From Cerasibacillus terrae (GTDB lineage Bacteria; Bacillota; Bacilli; Bacillales; Amphibacillaceae), in the NCBI RefSeq assembly GCF_008039555.1, contig NZ_VDUW01000004.1, positions 218,918-282,917 on the forward strand: a DNA stretch of 64,000 nt, read 5' to 3'. Positions 16,569-24,385 of this stretch are shown piece after piece; position 1 is the first letter of the stretch, and each line of letters starts with the position of its first letter. The notes beneath the pieces were generated by a model that saw nothing but the letters and a program-made list of their open reading frames with translations, was not told the origin of the DNA and searched no databases. The translations under genes and the position numbers were made by a program.

Positions 16569-17153
16569 ATGATTCAGCAATTTCTGGAATGGCTTAGTTC
16601 AATTGGCATCCCTGGTTTATTTGTTGTTATGTTTTTAGAGGGGGCATCCTTACCATTTCCGGGAATTATTATTGTATTTTCATATGGATATATTATTGCT
16701 CCTGGTTATATAGAGACCATTTTTATAGCTTTAGGAATGAGTATTTTTTATAGTATTGCTAGCCTGATTCCTTATTTTATTGGCTTAAAATTGGAAGAAT
16801 ATTTACCAACCAGATTGAGAAAAGGTATTAAAAAGGGAATCTCTATTTTTCATCGTTATGGGATATGGAGTATTGCTATCTCGCGGCCATTTGGTGTTGG
16901 AAATTATATTTCTTATGTGGCTGGTATTAGTAATGTGCACCTATTTAAGTATTTCGCATTAACGTTTTTAGGAATTTTCCCGTGGTCATATCTTGTTATT
17001 ATTTTAGGTGATTATTTCCACGGTAATTATGAGGTATTACAACAACATCTCCAATCATTTAGTATTTATGGGTATATATTAATTGCTGTGGTAGTGATCA
17101 TAACTATTTTTTTATTTCTTCGTTTCAATCAGAGAAAAAAGAACAGCGGATAA
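16569..17153 (+). CDS. DedA/SNARE-associated family membrane protein
   Basis: 194 residues from the ATG at 16569, which follows GGGGGGTCCTTA; earlier in-frame starts at 16488 and 16524 are possible. The DedA pattern is present: FLEGASLPFPGIIIVFSYGY, SRPFGVGNYISYVAGI and GIFPWSYLVIILGD, with four to five membrane segments. DedA proteins are implicated in undecaprenyl-phosphate or phospholipid flipping and membrane potential. The substrate here is unknown. Convergent with the peptide operon. Confidence 0.88.
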   Translation: MIQQFLEWLSSIGIPGLFVVMFLEGASLPFPGIIIVFSYGYIIAPGYIETIFIALGMSIFYSIASLIPYFIGLKLEEYLPTRLRKGIKKGISIFHRYGIWSIAISRPFGVGNYISYVAGISNVHLFKYFALTFLGIFPWSYLVIILGDYFHGNYEVLQQHLQSFSIYGYILIAVVVIITIFLFLRFNQRKKNSG

Positions 17154-17158
17154 ATAAA

Positions 17159-17203
17159 AAAAGCTTATCAAATGGGTTCCTATAAATACTTTGACAAGCT
17201 TTC
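17159..17203. terminator. Bidirectional terminator between dedA and the peptide operon
   Basis: AAAGCTTATCAAA pairs with TTTGACAAGCTTT (13 positions with one mismatch). An A run on the left serves the minus-strand operon as a T run. Confidence 0.78.
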
Positions 17204-17212
17204 AACTCACTC

Positions 17213-17620
17213 TTATTCACTTAAAATGTCTATGGTTGTGTCTAGATTTTTTACCCCTTCGTATTTTTCGATATCATCTTTACTAAATACAAGCAAAGTA
17301 GGTGTTCTGTCCACCCCGTATTTATCTGCTATTTCCTTATTTTGAAGATTATCCATATCCAAATAATAAACACTTTCGTTGTTTGTCTTTTGGATAGCTT
17401 CATTCAAAATTGGTTGGAATTCCCGGCAAGCCATGCACGTATCTCTACCGAAATATAGGATCATTTCCTCTTCGTTTGCGATTCGTTGTTCAATCCGATC
17501 TTTTGTAGCTTTCGCAAATGCTGTCTCCTTTTTATCCGAATCTACGGTTGTTAAAATAAAGACAATGCTCAGTCCGATAGCAATGATTAATGCAAAAAGG
17601 AACAAAGCATGCTTTTTCAT
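17213..17620 (-). CDS. Membrane-anchored thioredoxin-like protein of the peptide operon
   Basis: 135 residues from the ATG at 17620, preceded by TTGGAGGTGTGACAATA; a longer frame overlaps the permease gene. One N-terminal membrane anchor (residues 5-25) is followed by a thioredoxin fold with CMAC at residues 62-65 and the cis-Pro loop DRTPTLLVF. It resembles bacteriocin accessory thioredoxins such as PedC. It is the last gene of the operon and could form the disulfide of the 27-residue peptide outside the cell membrane. That role is inferred. Confidence 0.85.
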   Translation of the reverse strand: MKKHALFLFALIIAIGLSIVFILTTVDSDKKETAFAKATKDRIEQRIANEEEMILYFGRDTCMACREFQPILNEAIQKTNNESVYYLDMDNLQNKEIADKYGVDRTPTLLVFSKDDIEKYEGVKNLDTTIDILSE

Positions 17621-17625
17621 TATTG

Positions 17626-18300
17626 TCACACCTCCAATCTTTTTACTTTTCGAATACCTAGGTAAAGAAAAACAGCCCCACAAAAAATAAGGAGTAAACT
17701 ACTGTACCATATTGAAACTATATCTAGCGTAAGCATATTTTTTGGTTCCAAATATAAAAATGGTAACTTCTGATAGAATTCAGCCGCTTTAAAATAAGAG
17801 TTTAAGACAGGTGTAGCCACATATAAAAGGAGTAAACAACTCATCAGTGATTCTACTGTCCGTTGAAAAATAATGCTAATCCATTGAGCAAATAACATAT
17901 ATACAACCGTAATAATGAAATAAACCCAAAACCTTTCCAAAATCCACTTCCAACTTACGTTATCCAGAAATGCTATTTTCAAGGAAGTCATCCCAATGAG
18001 GTAAGATAAAATAAAGATGACGACATATTTTAATGATTGGCTCCGATAAAAGTGACTTCTTGCAATATTGCTTAAAAAAATCGTCCGGATAATTCCAGAT
18101 TCCATTAGCCTTGGGATTTCAACTGCAGCAAGAACGGTAATAGTTAATGTAATAATGGTTAAAATAAATGTTTCATCCATGTTCTCTGGATTCAATTGTT
18201 TTAACAAAAATGGTAATATGATTAACGTTATGAAATACACATAATAAAATCTGCTTTTCCTGTACCTCATCCATTCACTTTTGAGTATTTTTATTTTCAA
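17626..18300 (-). CDS. ABC-2 type permease of the peptide operon
   Basis: 224 residues with six predicted membrane segments and a short cytoplasmic N terminus (MKIKILKSEWMRYRKSRF). It begins with TTG overlapping the ATPase TGA (TTGA), so the two are coupled. The size and hydrophobic pattern fit the small ABC-2 permeases of bacteriocin self-immunity systems. Substrate and direction are not seen in sequence. Confidence 0.82.
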   Translation of the reverse strand: MKIKILKSEWMRYRKSRFYYVYFITLIILPFLLKQLNPENMDETFILTIITLTITVLAAVEIPRLMESGIIRTIFLSNIARSHFYRSQSLKYVVIFILSYLIGMTSLKIAFLDNVSWKWILERFWVYFIITVVYMLFAQWISIIFQRTVESLMSCLLLLYVATPVLNSYFKAAEFYQKLPFLYLEPKNMLTLDIVSIWYSSLLLIFCGAVFLYLGIRKVKRLEV

Positions 18301-19190
18301 ACGACATCTTTCCTATCTTCAAAATATCTTTGCAATGTTTTTGTGATATCAACAACCTCATAAAAAGTTATATTTTCAGCCATTAATTGCTTTAAAAAAA
18401 TGGGTAATTTTTCACGCTCTATTTTTATAATTAATTGATCGTTACGATATGTAAGTTGATATTGCTTCTTCAAGGTTTGAATAGTTTGTATTCCTTTATC
18501 ACCCACTTGAACATTTATTTCATATATAAATTCTCTATCATTCTTCCACGTAATATTCTTTTTTAGTTTGCCGTTTTCTAAATATATCACCCGATTAGAT
18601 AGTTCAGAAAGATCCTCTAATAGATGGCTAGATACAAGCAATGTCTTGCCTTTTTGGTATAACTTAATTAAGATTTGTTTGATTTCCTCTTTTGATTTAG
18701 GATCCAATCCATGAAATGGTTCATCTAAAATGATGAAAGAACAGTCTGTTGAAAAGATTCTCGCTAAGCCTAGTTTTTGCTTCATGCCTAAAGAGTATTG
18801 CTTAAATGGTTTATCTTTTACTTCAAAAAGACCAACAAATTGTAAAGCATTGACCACTTTTTCATTAGAATATGCCCCATCTAATTGGGTGAAATAGATT
18901 AAATTATCGATACCAGATAAATTCGGATAAAATTGTGGTGTTTCTATTAATGCCTTTGTATCTTTTAACAATGATAAGCGTTGTTCATCGTTGGTAATTT
19001 TTTTCCCTTTCCAAACTAAATTACCAGTAAAGTTCGAAATCAGTCCTGAAATTATTTTTAATAATGTACTTTTTCCTGCACCATTTACGCCAATTAACCC
19101 AATAAATTCACCAGATTCAATGGATAAATCAATCGCTGATAATGCATCTTTTCCAGCATAGGTTTTACCTACATTTTCCAACTGTAACAC
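18297..19190 (-). CDS. ABC transporter ATPase of the peptide operon
   Basis: About 297 residues. Walker A is GVNGAGKST, signature YSLGMKQKLGLAR and Walker B FIILDEPFHGLD, followed by SSHLLEDLSEL. I prefer the GTG at 19190, eight bases after AGGGG; a TTG at 19196 is too close to that site. The C-terminal 80 residues form the extra domain of BcrA-type ATPases used in immunity exporters. It pairs with the following permease gene. Confidence 0.9.
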   Translation of the reverse strand: MLQLENVGKTYAGKDALSAIDLSIESGEFIGLIGVNGAGKSTLLKIISGLISNFTGNLVWKGKKITNDEQRLSLLKDTKALIETPQFYPNLSGIDNLIYFTQLDGAYSNEKVVNALQFVGLFEVKDKPFKQYSLGMKQKLGLARIFSTDCSFIILDEPFHGLDPKSKEEIKQILIKLYQKGKTLLVSSHLLEDLSELSNRVIYLENGKLKKNITWKNDREFIYEINVQVGDKGIQTIQTLKKQYQLTYRNDQLIIKIEREKLPIFLKQLMAENITFYEVVDITKTLQRYFEDRKDVV

Positions 19191-19201
19191 GAGCAATTCC
19201 C

Positions 19202-19600
19202 CTATCTTTTAATAAGTCGTATTTTAAAGGATTCATCCCCCTCAACAATGACGATATCTTCTTTATGAATCTCTACTTTTTCCCCTTCTTCATAAAGAAC
19301 TTGATTTAAAACTTGAGGAGCCCTATTTTGCACATCTATATATAATGCATCGTCCAATGATAATTCCTGTTTCCTCTCCCCTTTTATAAAAACATTTCCA
19401 TTGCCAGAAATGGCAATAATCGCATATTCTCCCTTAATACCATTTGCTATCGCATTATAATTCCCGACACCTAATTCTATTTGTTCTTTTTCCCCAAAAC
19501 CTATTCTCACTTTTCCTTGATTTACTGAAATAAATAAGACGATAAGCATGGTTCCACATATAATGGAAATAAATAAAAGCCTTGTTTTCCTTTTATTCAT
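19202..19600 (-). CDS. Membrane-anchored extracytoplasmic protein of the peptide operon
   Basis: 132 residues with an N-terminal membrane anchor (residues 7-25, LLFISIICGTMLIVLFISV) and a predicted beta-rich exterior domain containing no cysteine. The ribosome binding site AAGGAGAAACG is good. I do not recognise the family. Its place between the C39 exporter and the ABC-2 genes suggests an accessory or immunity role for the peptide. Confidence 0.7.
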   Translation of the reverse strand: MNKRKTRLLFISIICGTMLIVLFISVNQGKVRIGFGEKEQIELGVGNYNAIANGIKGEYAIIAISGNGNVFIKGERKQELSLDDALYIDVQNRAPQVLNQVLYEEGEKVEIHKEDIVIVEGDESFKIRLIKR

Positions 19601-19627
19601 ACGACGTTTCTCCTTACTCCTAGATAA

Positions 19628-21703
19628 CTAGTGTTCTACTTCTTTTGAATCTTCCATCTGTATGACCTTGTCACAATGATCCAATAGGAATGAATCATGT
19701 GATACGACAACAACTATTTTATTCTCCTTCTTGGCTAAACGGTTCACATTTTGAATAAATATCTCTCTTGTTTTCATATCTAGGCTAGCAGTTGGTTCAT
19801 CAAATAAATAAATATCTCGGTCCACATGTAACGACCTGCTTAATAATATTTTATTCTTCTGTCCAAGCGAAATATTCCTTGCATCGGATGAAACGACATA
19901 ATGATTCGGTAACTCCAATGGAAAATGGAATTCCCGCTGATTTACTCTAGTATCTTCCTTGGAATCAAAAACATTGTAGAGGTAATTATTTTCAACAGTG
20001 TTGTTGTACACGTGAAATTCTGGATGATATAACATAACATGATGAAGGATTGTTGTATCTTCAAGGGTGGAGAGCTTTTGTTCGTTATTAATAATGATAT
20101 TCCCGGAATCTGGAGTTATTAATCCTGCAAAAATTTTTAATAATGTTGTTTTCCCACTGCCGTTATTTCCCTTTATGCCAATGATTTCACCACTAGATAG
20201 ATGTAAATGGATATTTTCTAATACTGGATTGTCAGCGAATTTTTTCGTGATATTTTCCAGTTTAATATCCCTTATGTTCTCCATATCTATTCTAGTTTCC
20301 GACTTTTTCGTAATATGGCTCATTTCCTTTCTATCATGTTGTAAGTATTCAATCGAAACTTTACTTTTTTCATGTTCCAACCATATGTTAAAAGTGCTTT
20401 TGGAATTGGCAGCTAACATAAACAGTAAAAACAATCCTAGAAATAACAACATAATTGACACATTTAAATGAAGCATAAACGCAATAAGATAAAACATAAA
20501 TCCACCGATGATCATGAAATAAACAAATAAATCATGTATGATGGAAATATTTGATTCAGCTTTTTCAATTTTCTTTTTGGCTGTGGCATAATCATTGACA
20601 CTATTTTTAATAAATTGGGCAGATTCATCTTTCTTTTTAAACACTTGTATATCAAGCAAGGAGTGAATGGTTTCCATTATGGAGGCACCAAATCGATTCA
20701 CTTCCATCACAAAGCCCTTTTGAAACTGATGAATCTCCTTCATATTCATTTTTAACATAAAAACAAAGATAAATAACATCAAAAGCGAAAAAAGAGCTAA
20801 ATAGATATTTATAAATCCAATAAGCAGAAAGAAAATGATCGTATTTATAAAATCTACTTTAAAGTAGAATTTCTGTACAATCCCAGGTACAGCTAATAAA
20901 ATATTCCAAAACGAACCGATGACTTGATTTTCATCTTCATATTTTTCTTTATTTAAGAGGATATTTTGATAATACATGAGCACCATGGTTTCTTGCATTT
21001 TCTCTTCTATATTCCGTTTTATTTGTAAATTATATTGGTTGACAAAATAATATATCGTAAGGAATGATAACGAAAGACTCATATACAGTAGAAGCCGGTA
21101 CAGCGTAATTTCTTCTACTTGGAATAAGATAATATATTGAAAACCAATAATAATTAAGATTGGAATCATAAATTTCAACAGGGAAAAAAGAATCACTATT
21201 AATTTTGTCTTTAGTGGCACATGTTCCATCACTTGGTCATAAAATGATGTTAGAAAATCTTGTTTTTTAGGTGTTGGTGGTTCTTTCACTTTTTCTTTAT
21301 CTTCTATCAAAACAATGTAATCTAAGAAGTCCTTGAAGAATTCCCCCTTTTCCAAACTTATTACTTCTGATTTTGCAGGATTGGATATGGTTATATGGTT
21401 TCCTTTTATTTGATGAACCACCACATAGTGGGGTAATCCTTTATTCCGGACCATCGCAATAAAAGGTGTTTCAAGTTCTTTAAATACTGCTTGATTTTCA
21501 ATTTCATATGCCCCAGTGGTTAATGAGAATTCACTAAAAACATCTATAATATTTTTTAAAGAAAGTCCTTGTTCGATATCCTTTGTTAAATAATCTTTTA
21601 TTGTATTTAAATTTACTTTTTTCAATCCTAGTTGTTGTAAAACAGTGATAATCACTGCCAATCCACAATCATTTTCCCTATCCTGCATATTATGGTAAAA
21701 CAT
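19628..21703 (-). CDS. C39-peptidase ABC exporter of the peptide operon
   Basis: 691 residues from the ATG at 21703, which follows GGGGGGGATTTC. Residues 1-130 form a C39 cysteine peptidase: Q7, catalytic C13 in NDCGLA and H92 in LPHYVVV. The usual aspartate of the DPA motif is replaced by N108 (ISNPAKSE). Five to six membrane segments follow (about 150-420). The C-terminal ATPase has Walker A GNNGSGKTT, a variant signature SLGQKNK and Walker B YLFDEPTASLD. Such proteins remove leader peptides and export bacteriocins or pheromones. It follows the 27-residue peptide gene by about 65 bases. Confidence 0.92.
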   Translation of the reverse strand: MFYHNMQDRENDCGLAVIITVLQQLGLKKVNLNTIKDYLTKDIEQGLSLKNIIDVFSEFSLTTGAYEIENQAVFKELETPFIAMVRNKGLPHYVVVHQIKGNHITISNPAKSEVISLEKGEFFKDFLDYIVLIEDKEKVKEPPTPKKQDFLTSFYDQVMEHVPLKTKLIVILFSLLKFMIPILIIIGFQYIILFQVEEITLYRLLLYMSLSLSFLTIYYFVNQYNLQIKRNIEEKMQETMVLMYYQNILLNKEKYEDENQVIGSFWNILLAVPGIVQKFYFKVDFINTIIFFLLIGFINIYLALFSLLMLFIFVFMLKMNMKEIHQFQKGFVMEVNRFGASIMETIHSLLDIQVFKKKDESAQFIKNSVNDYATAKKKIEKAESNISIIHDLFVYFMIIGGFMFYLIAFMLHLNVSIMLLFLGLFLLFMLAANSKSTFNIWLEHEKSKVSIEYLQHDRKEMSHITKKSETRIDMENIRDIKLENITKKFADNPVLENIHLHLSSGEIIGIKGNNGSGKTTLLKIFAGLITPDSGNIIINNEQKLSTLEDTTILHHVMLYHPEFHVYNNTVENNYLYNVFDSKEDTRVNQREFHFPLELPNHYVVSSDARNISLGQKNKILLSRSLHVDRDIYLFDEPTASLDMKTREIFIQNVNRLAKKENKIVVVVSHDSFLLDHCDKVIQMEDSKEVEH

Positions 21704-21728
21704 GAAATCCCCCCCTATGATAGAAAGA

Positions 21729-21759
21729 ATTGGTTGTGTTTGGGCTAAACACAACCAAT
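21729..21759 (-). terminator. Perfect hairpin between peptide gene and exporter gene
   Basis: ATTGGTTGTGTTT (21729-21741) and AAACACAACCAAT (21747-21759), 13 bp with a five-base loop. On the minus strand it is followed by a modest T-rich stretch. In RiPP and bacteriocin operons such hairpins often let precursor mRNA outnumber transporter mRNA. Confidence 0.75.
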
Positions 21760-21769
21760 CCCGATCATA

Positions 21770-21853
21770 TTATCCCCAGCAAATAAAGCCCCATCCAATA
21801 CAAACCCAACCAGCCTTCACAGACTTAGCCTTGTTGTTTGTGAGCTTTTTCAT
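21770..21853 (-). CDS. 27-residue Trp/Gly/Cys peptide, candidate bacteriocin or signal precursor
   Basis: A short ORF missed by ordinary length cut-offs. Residues 1-15 are MKKLTNNKAKSVKAG, basic and hydrophilic. Residues 16-27 are WVCIGWGFICWG, with three Trp, four Gly and two Cys seven apart, and then TAA. The ribosome binding site is GGGGAGGG with an ideal gap to the ATG. It is the first gene of an operon with a C39 exporter, ABC-2 transporter and thioredoxin-like protein. The likely cut is after Ala-Gly at residue 15, close to a double-glycine site, and a Cys18-Cys25 disulfide is possible. I do not recognise a named family. Confidence 0.8.
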   Translation of the reverse strand: MKKLTNNKAKSVKAGWVCIGWGFICWG

Positions 21854-21891
21854 TTCATCTTCCCTCCCCAAATAAGATATTTATAATAAAT

Positions 21892-21928
21892 TTGTTCATT
21901 CTGTTTATCCCCATGATAAAATGAACAA
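21892..21928. promoter_or_regulatory. Bipartite palindrome upstream of the peptide gene
   Basis: TTGTTCATT (21892-21900) and AATGAACAA (21920-21928) are perfect 9-base arms, with an inner TTATC/GATAA pair (21905-21909 with 21915-21919). It lies 39 to 75 bases upstream of the peptide start codon. It could be a regulator operator overlapping the promoter. I see no convincing -35/-10 pair. No regulator gene is adjacent. Confidence 0.6.
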
Positions 21929-22197
21929 TTTATTATCTTGTTTTGGCTTTAGGATTTTTCTGAAGTGGTGTATACGCTTTCATTTTAGATGAAGAGTAAA
22001 GTGTTATTTATGGATGGCGATATGAATCACAAGAGAATTGATGATGAAAGGAGATTGTGGAGTAAGTATTTCATTTAATTATTCTTGTTACTATAGTATA
22101 TAACTCATACAGGGAATTAAGAACAGGTAAATAGACCCATTTTTTCGATTATTATTAAAATTTTACCTACATATCGAAGTAGCCACGCCTTCTTCTA

Positions 22198-22350
22198 GAT
22201 AAAGTGAAACTTCAATCAGTGGGAGTTCTCTTTATTTCCCACTGATTGTTAGTTGAACGAATCGGGCCTTTACTGGCTGTTGATCCTCCACTTATAAGTC
22301 TTGATTATTCCTAATTCCTGATGTGGAGGTCTTACAGCCAGTTAATCTGC
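22198..22350 (+). repeat. 153-bp dispersed structured repeat, tandem copy C1
   Basis: First of three head-to-tail copies, each exactly 153 bases. It begins GATAAAGTGAAACTTC and ends TTAATCTGC. The stretch 21929-22841 otherwise shows no supported gene. Confidence 0.97.
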
Positions 22351-22503
22351 GATAAAGTGAAACTTCAATCAGAGGGAGTTCTCTTTATCTCCCTCTGATT
22401 GTTAGTTGAACGAATCGGGCCTTTACTGGCTGTTGATCCTCCACTTATAAGTCTTGATTATTCCTAATTCTTGATGTGGAGGTCTTACAGCCAGTTAATA
22501 TGC
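22351..22503 (+). repeat. 153-bp dispersed structured repeat, tandem copy C2
   Basis: Second copy. Its first stem reads CAGAGGGAG/CTCCCTCTG where most copies read CAGTGGGAG/CTCCCACTG, a paired change that keeps the stem. Confidence 0.97.
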
Positions 22504-22656
22504 GATAAAGTGAAACTTCAATCAGAGGGAGTTCTCTTTATCTCCCTCTGATTGTTAGTTGAACGAATCGGGCCTTTACTGGCTGTTAATCCTCCACTTA
22601 TAAGTCTTGATTATTCCTAATTCTTGAAGTGGAGATTTTGCAGACAGTTAATATGC
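22504..22656 (+). repeat. 153-bp dispersed structured repeat, tandem copy C3
   Basis: Third copy, with the same compensated first stem as C2. The right end is more diverged (GCAGACAGTT), weakening the second stem. Confidence 0.96.
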
Positions 22657-22841
22657 GGTGAGCGATTTATTAAACAAACATTTTATTGTTACACAAACGG
22701 CCTTTCGCCTATACACCTATAGTCTTTCATCCATATAATAATGTGAAATAAATTATCCATGTATGTGTTAGTGTTCATAAATTGTGATAAGTCGAAATCA
22801 CATGTATGAATAAAACAGATTTAAGAAGAAGGATGGCTAAA

Positions 22842-23486
22842 ATGCTTTACTATACAGGACTTTTATTATTAATTATTGCTGTAAGTATGGATGGTTTCGG
22901 GGTTGGGATGACTTATGGCATGCGACAAACAAAGGTGCCAATTCTAGCAATTAGTATTATTATGTGCTGTTCGGGAATCATTGTTTTCTTATCGATGTTT
23001 ATTGGTGATTTCTTAAAACAGATTATGAGCCCAGTTTTTGCAGATATATTAGGTGGAATGATCCTAATTGGCCTAGGCTTCTTTTCTTTAGTTAACACGA
23101 TCCAATCGAAAAAAAAGGCAGTATCTGAAAAAACGGAAACAGTGAAAAACAGTTCACAGATGAATGGGAAATTCGTTCATGTTAAAACGGTCTTTACAAC
23201 ACCAGAAAAAGCCGATTTAGATCAATCTGGGGTTATTTCTTCTGGAGAGGCATTTTTATTAGGGCTAGCTCTTGCGCTGGATGCATTCGGTGCAGGTATC
23301 GGAGCAGCAATGATTGGTTATCCACCCTTTTTAACAGCGTTTTCAGTCGCCATCATGAGTGGCTTGTTTTTACAATTTGGTATCCATATCGGATTTTTCT
23401 TAACGAGAAATCGATATCTCAAAAACCTCTCCTTCTTACCTGCAATTTTTTTAATTTTAATTGGACTTTCTAATATACTTTTATGA
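22842..23486 (+). CDS. ytaF: Sporulation membrane protein YtaF
   Basis: 214 residues from the ATG at 22842, which has AAGAAGG nine bases upstream and gives the expected family start MLYYTGLL; an ATG at 22806 is in frame. The MntP/YtaF layout is two three-helix halves with acidic motifs AVSMDGFGVGMTYGMR and ALALDAFGAGIGAAM and a hydrophilic middle loop (about residues 85-135). YtaF is known from sporulating Bacilli; the related MntP exports manganese. Downstream are an internally deleted and then a full dispersed repeat. Confidence 0.88.
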   Translation: MLYYTGLLLLIIAVSMDGFGVGMTYGMRQTKVPILAISIIMCCSGIIVFLSMFIGDFLKQIMSPVFADILGGMILIGLGFFSLVNTIQSKKKAVSEKTETVKNSSQMNGKFVHVKTVFTTPEKADLDQSGVISSGEAFLLGLALALDAFGAGIGAAMIGYPPFLTAFSVAIMSGLFLQFGIHIGFFLTRNRYLKNLSFLPAIFLILIGLSNILL

Positions 23487-23530
23487 AATGAAACTTCAAT
23501 CAGTGGGGGTCTTACAGCCAGTTAATACGC
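23487..23530 (+). repeat. Internally deleted mini-copy of the dispersed repeat
   Basis: Left end ATGAAACTTCAATCAGTGGG is joined directly to right end GGTCTTACAGCCAGTTAATA. The loss fits recombination between the two GTGG-containing stem arms. Confidence 0.88.
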
Positions 23531-23684
23531 GATAAAGTGAAACTTCAATAAGTGGGAGTTTTTTTCATCTCCCACTGATTGTTAGTTGAACGAATCGGGC
23601 CTTTACTGGCTGTTGATCCTACACTTATAATTCTGTGAGTAGATTGAATTCTTGATGTGGAGGTCTTACAGCCAGTTAATCTGC
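23531..23684 (+). repeat. 153-bp dispersed structured repeat, copy E
   Basis: Full copy (154 bases) in tandem with the preceding mini-copy. It begins GATAAAGTGAAACTTC and ends GTTAATCTGC. Confidence 0.96.
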
Positions 23685-23704
23685 GATAAAAGAATACTAA
23701 AAAA

Positions 23705-23730
23705 GGAGACTTCATTTCTTGTAAGTCTCC
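23705..23730 (-). terminator. Terminator of the lipoprotein gene
   Basis: GGAGACTT (23705-23712) and AAGTCTCC (23723-23730); on the minus strand followed by TTTTTT. Confidence 0.87.
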
Positions 23731-23759
23731 TCTTTGCTGTTTTTATTAACTATAAAACA

Positions 23760-24206
23760 TCATGAATTAGAATCAGTTGTTTCTTCCTCATAGGGGGTCC
23801 CATTTAACTTTACTGTTTTATCAAATTGGCCAATATCATATTTATTTCCTCCGACATTAACGACGATATTATATATATTGCATTTCGCCTTTCTTGCACC
23901 ACAATCAAAGGAATCATAGCCAACCTCATTTAAGGAGGTCTTCATAACATCATTAATTTCCTCAATACTTAAATCAGAAAATTCTTCTTTCACATTGGCA
24001 TAAATTGTATAATTCAAATAGTAATAGTCTCCATCTCTTCGTGTGTCTTTCATTTCAAAACTGACATCCCCTAAATAGGTTTGTAGACTAGTTTCTTTTA
24101 TCTTTTCTACCTCTTTTGCAACCAATTCTTCATCTGGGTCTGTTCCTGTACAAGCCGATAAAATAAGAGCAATGAAAATACTTATTAAAACAACGAATCG
24201 CTTCAT
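23760..24206 (-). CDS. Small lipoprotein of unknown function
   Basis: 148 residues with a lipoprotein signal: MKRF, hydrophobic core and the lipobox LSAC at residues 16-19, so the mature protein is tethered to the outer face of the membrane. The body is acidic and contains two further cysteines in DCGARKAKCN that could form a disulfide. No family recognised. AAGGGG precedes the ATG. Confidence 0.8.
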   Translation of the reverse strand: MKRFVVLISIFIALILSACTGTDPDEELVAKEVEKIKETSLQTYLGDVSFEMKDTRRDGDYYYLNYTIYANVKEEFSDLSIEEINDVMKTSLNEVGYDSFDCGARKAKCNIYNIVVNVGGNKYDIGQFDKTVKLNGTPYEEETTDSNS

Positions 24207-24385
24207 AAAATACCCCTTCCCTAAGCTTCTGTCACTATCTTCTATTTATATGTATCATAGACGAAGACTTTTTTCATATAGATTATTTCTATTTTCCTTG
24301 TAAGAAAATATAATCTTTAAGTTATTCTTCAAAAACAACAACTTTTAGAAAGTAGCCCTTTATTTACTCGTAAAAATGAACTAGC

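Noticed and set aside
21989..22078. Plus-strand 29-residue ORF opposite the peptide operon
   Set aside because: No ribosome binding site and no partner genes; likely chance.
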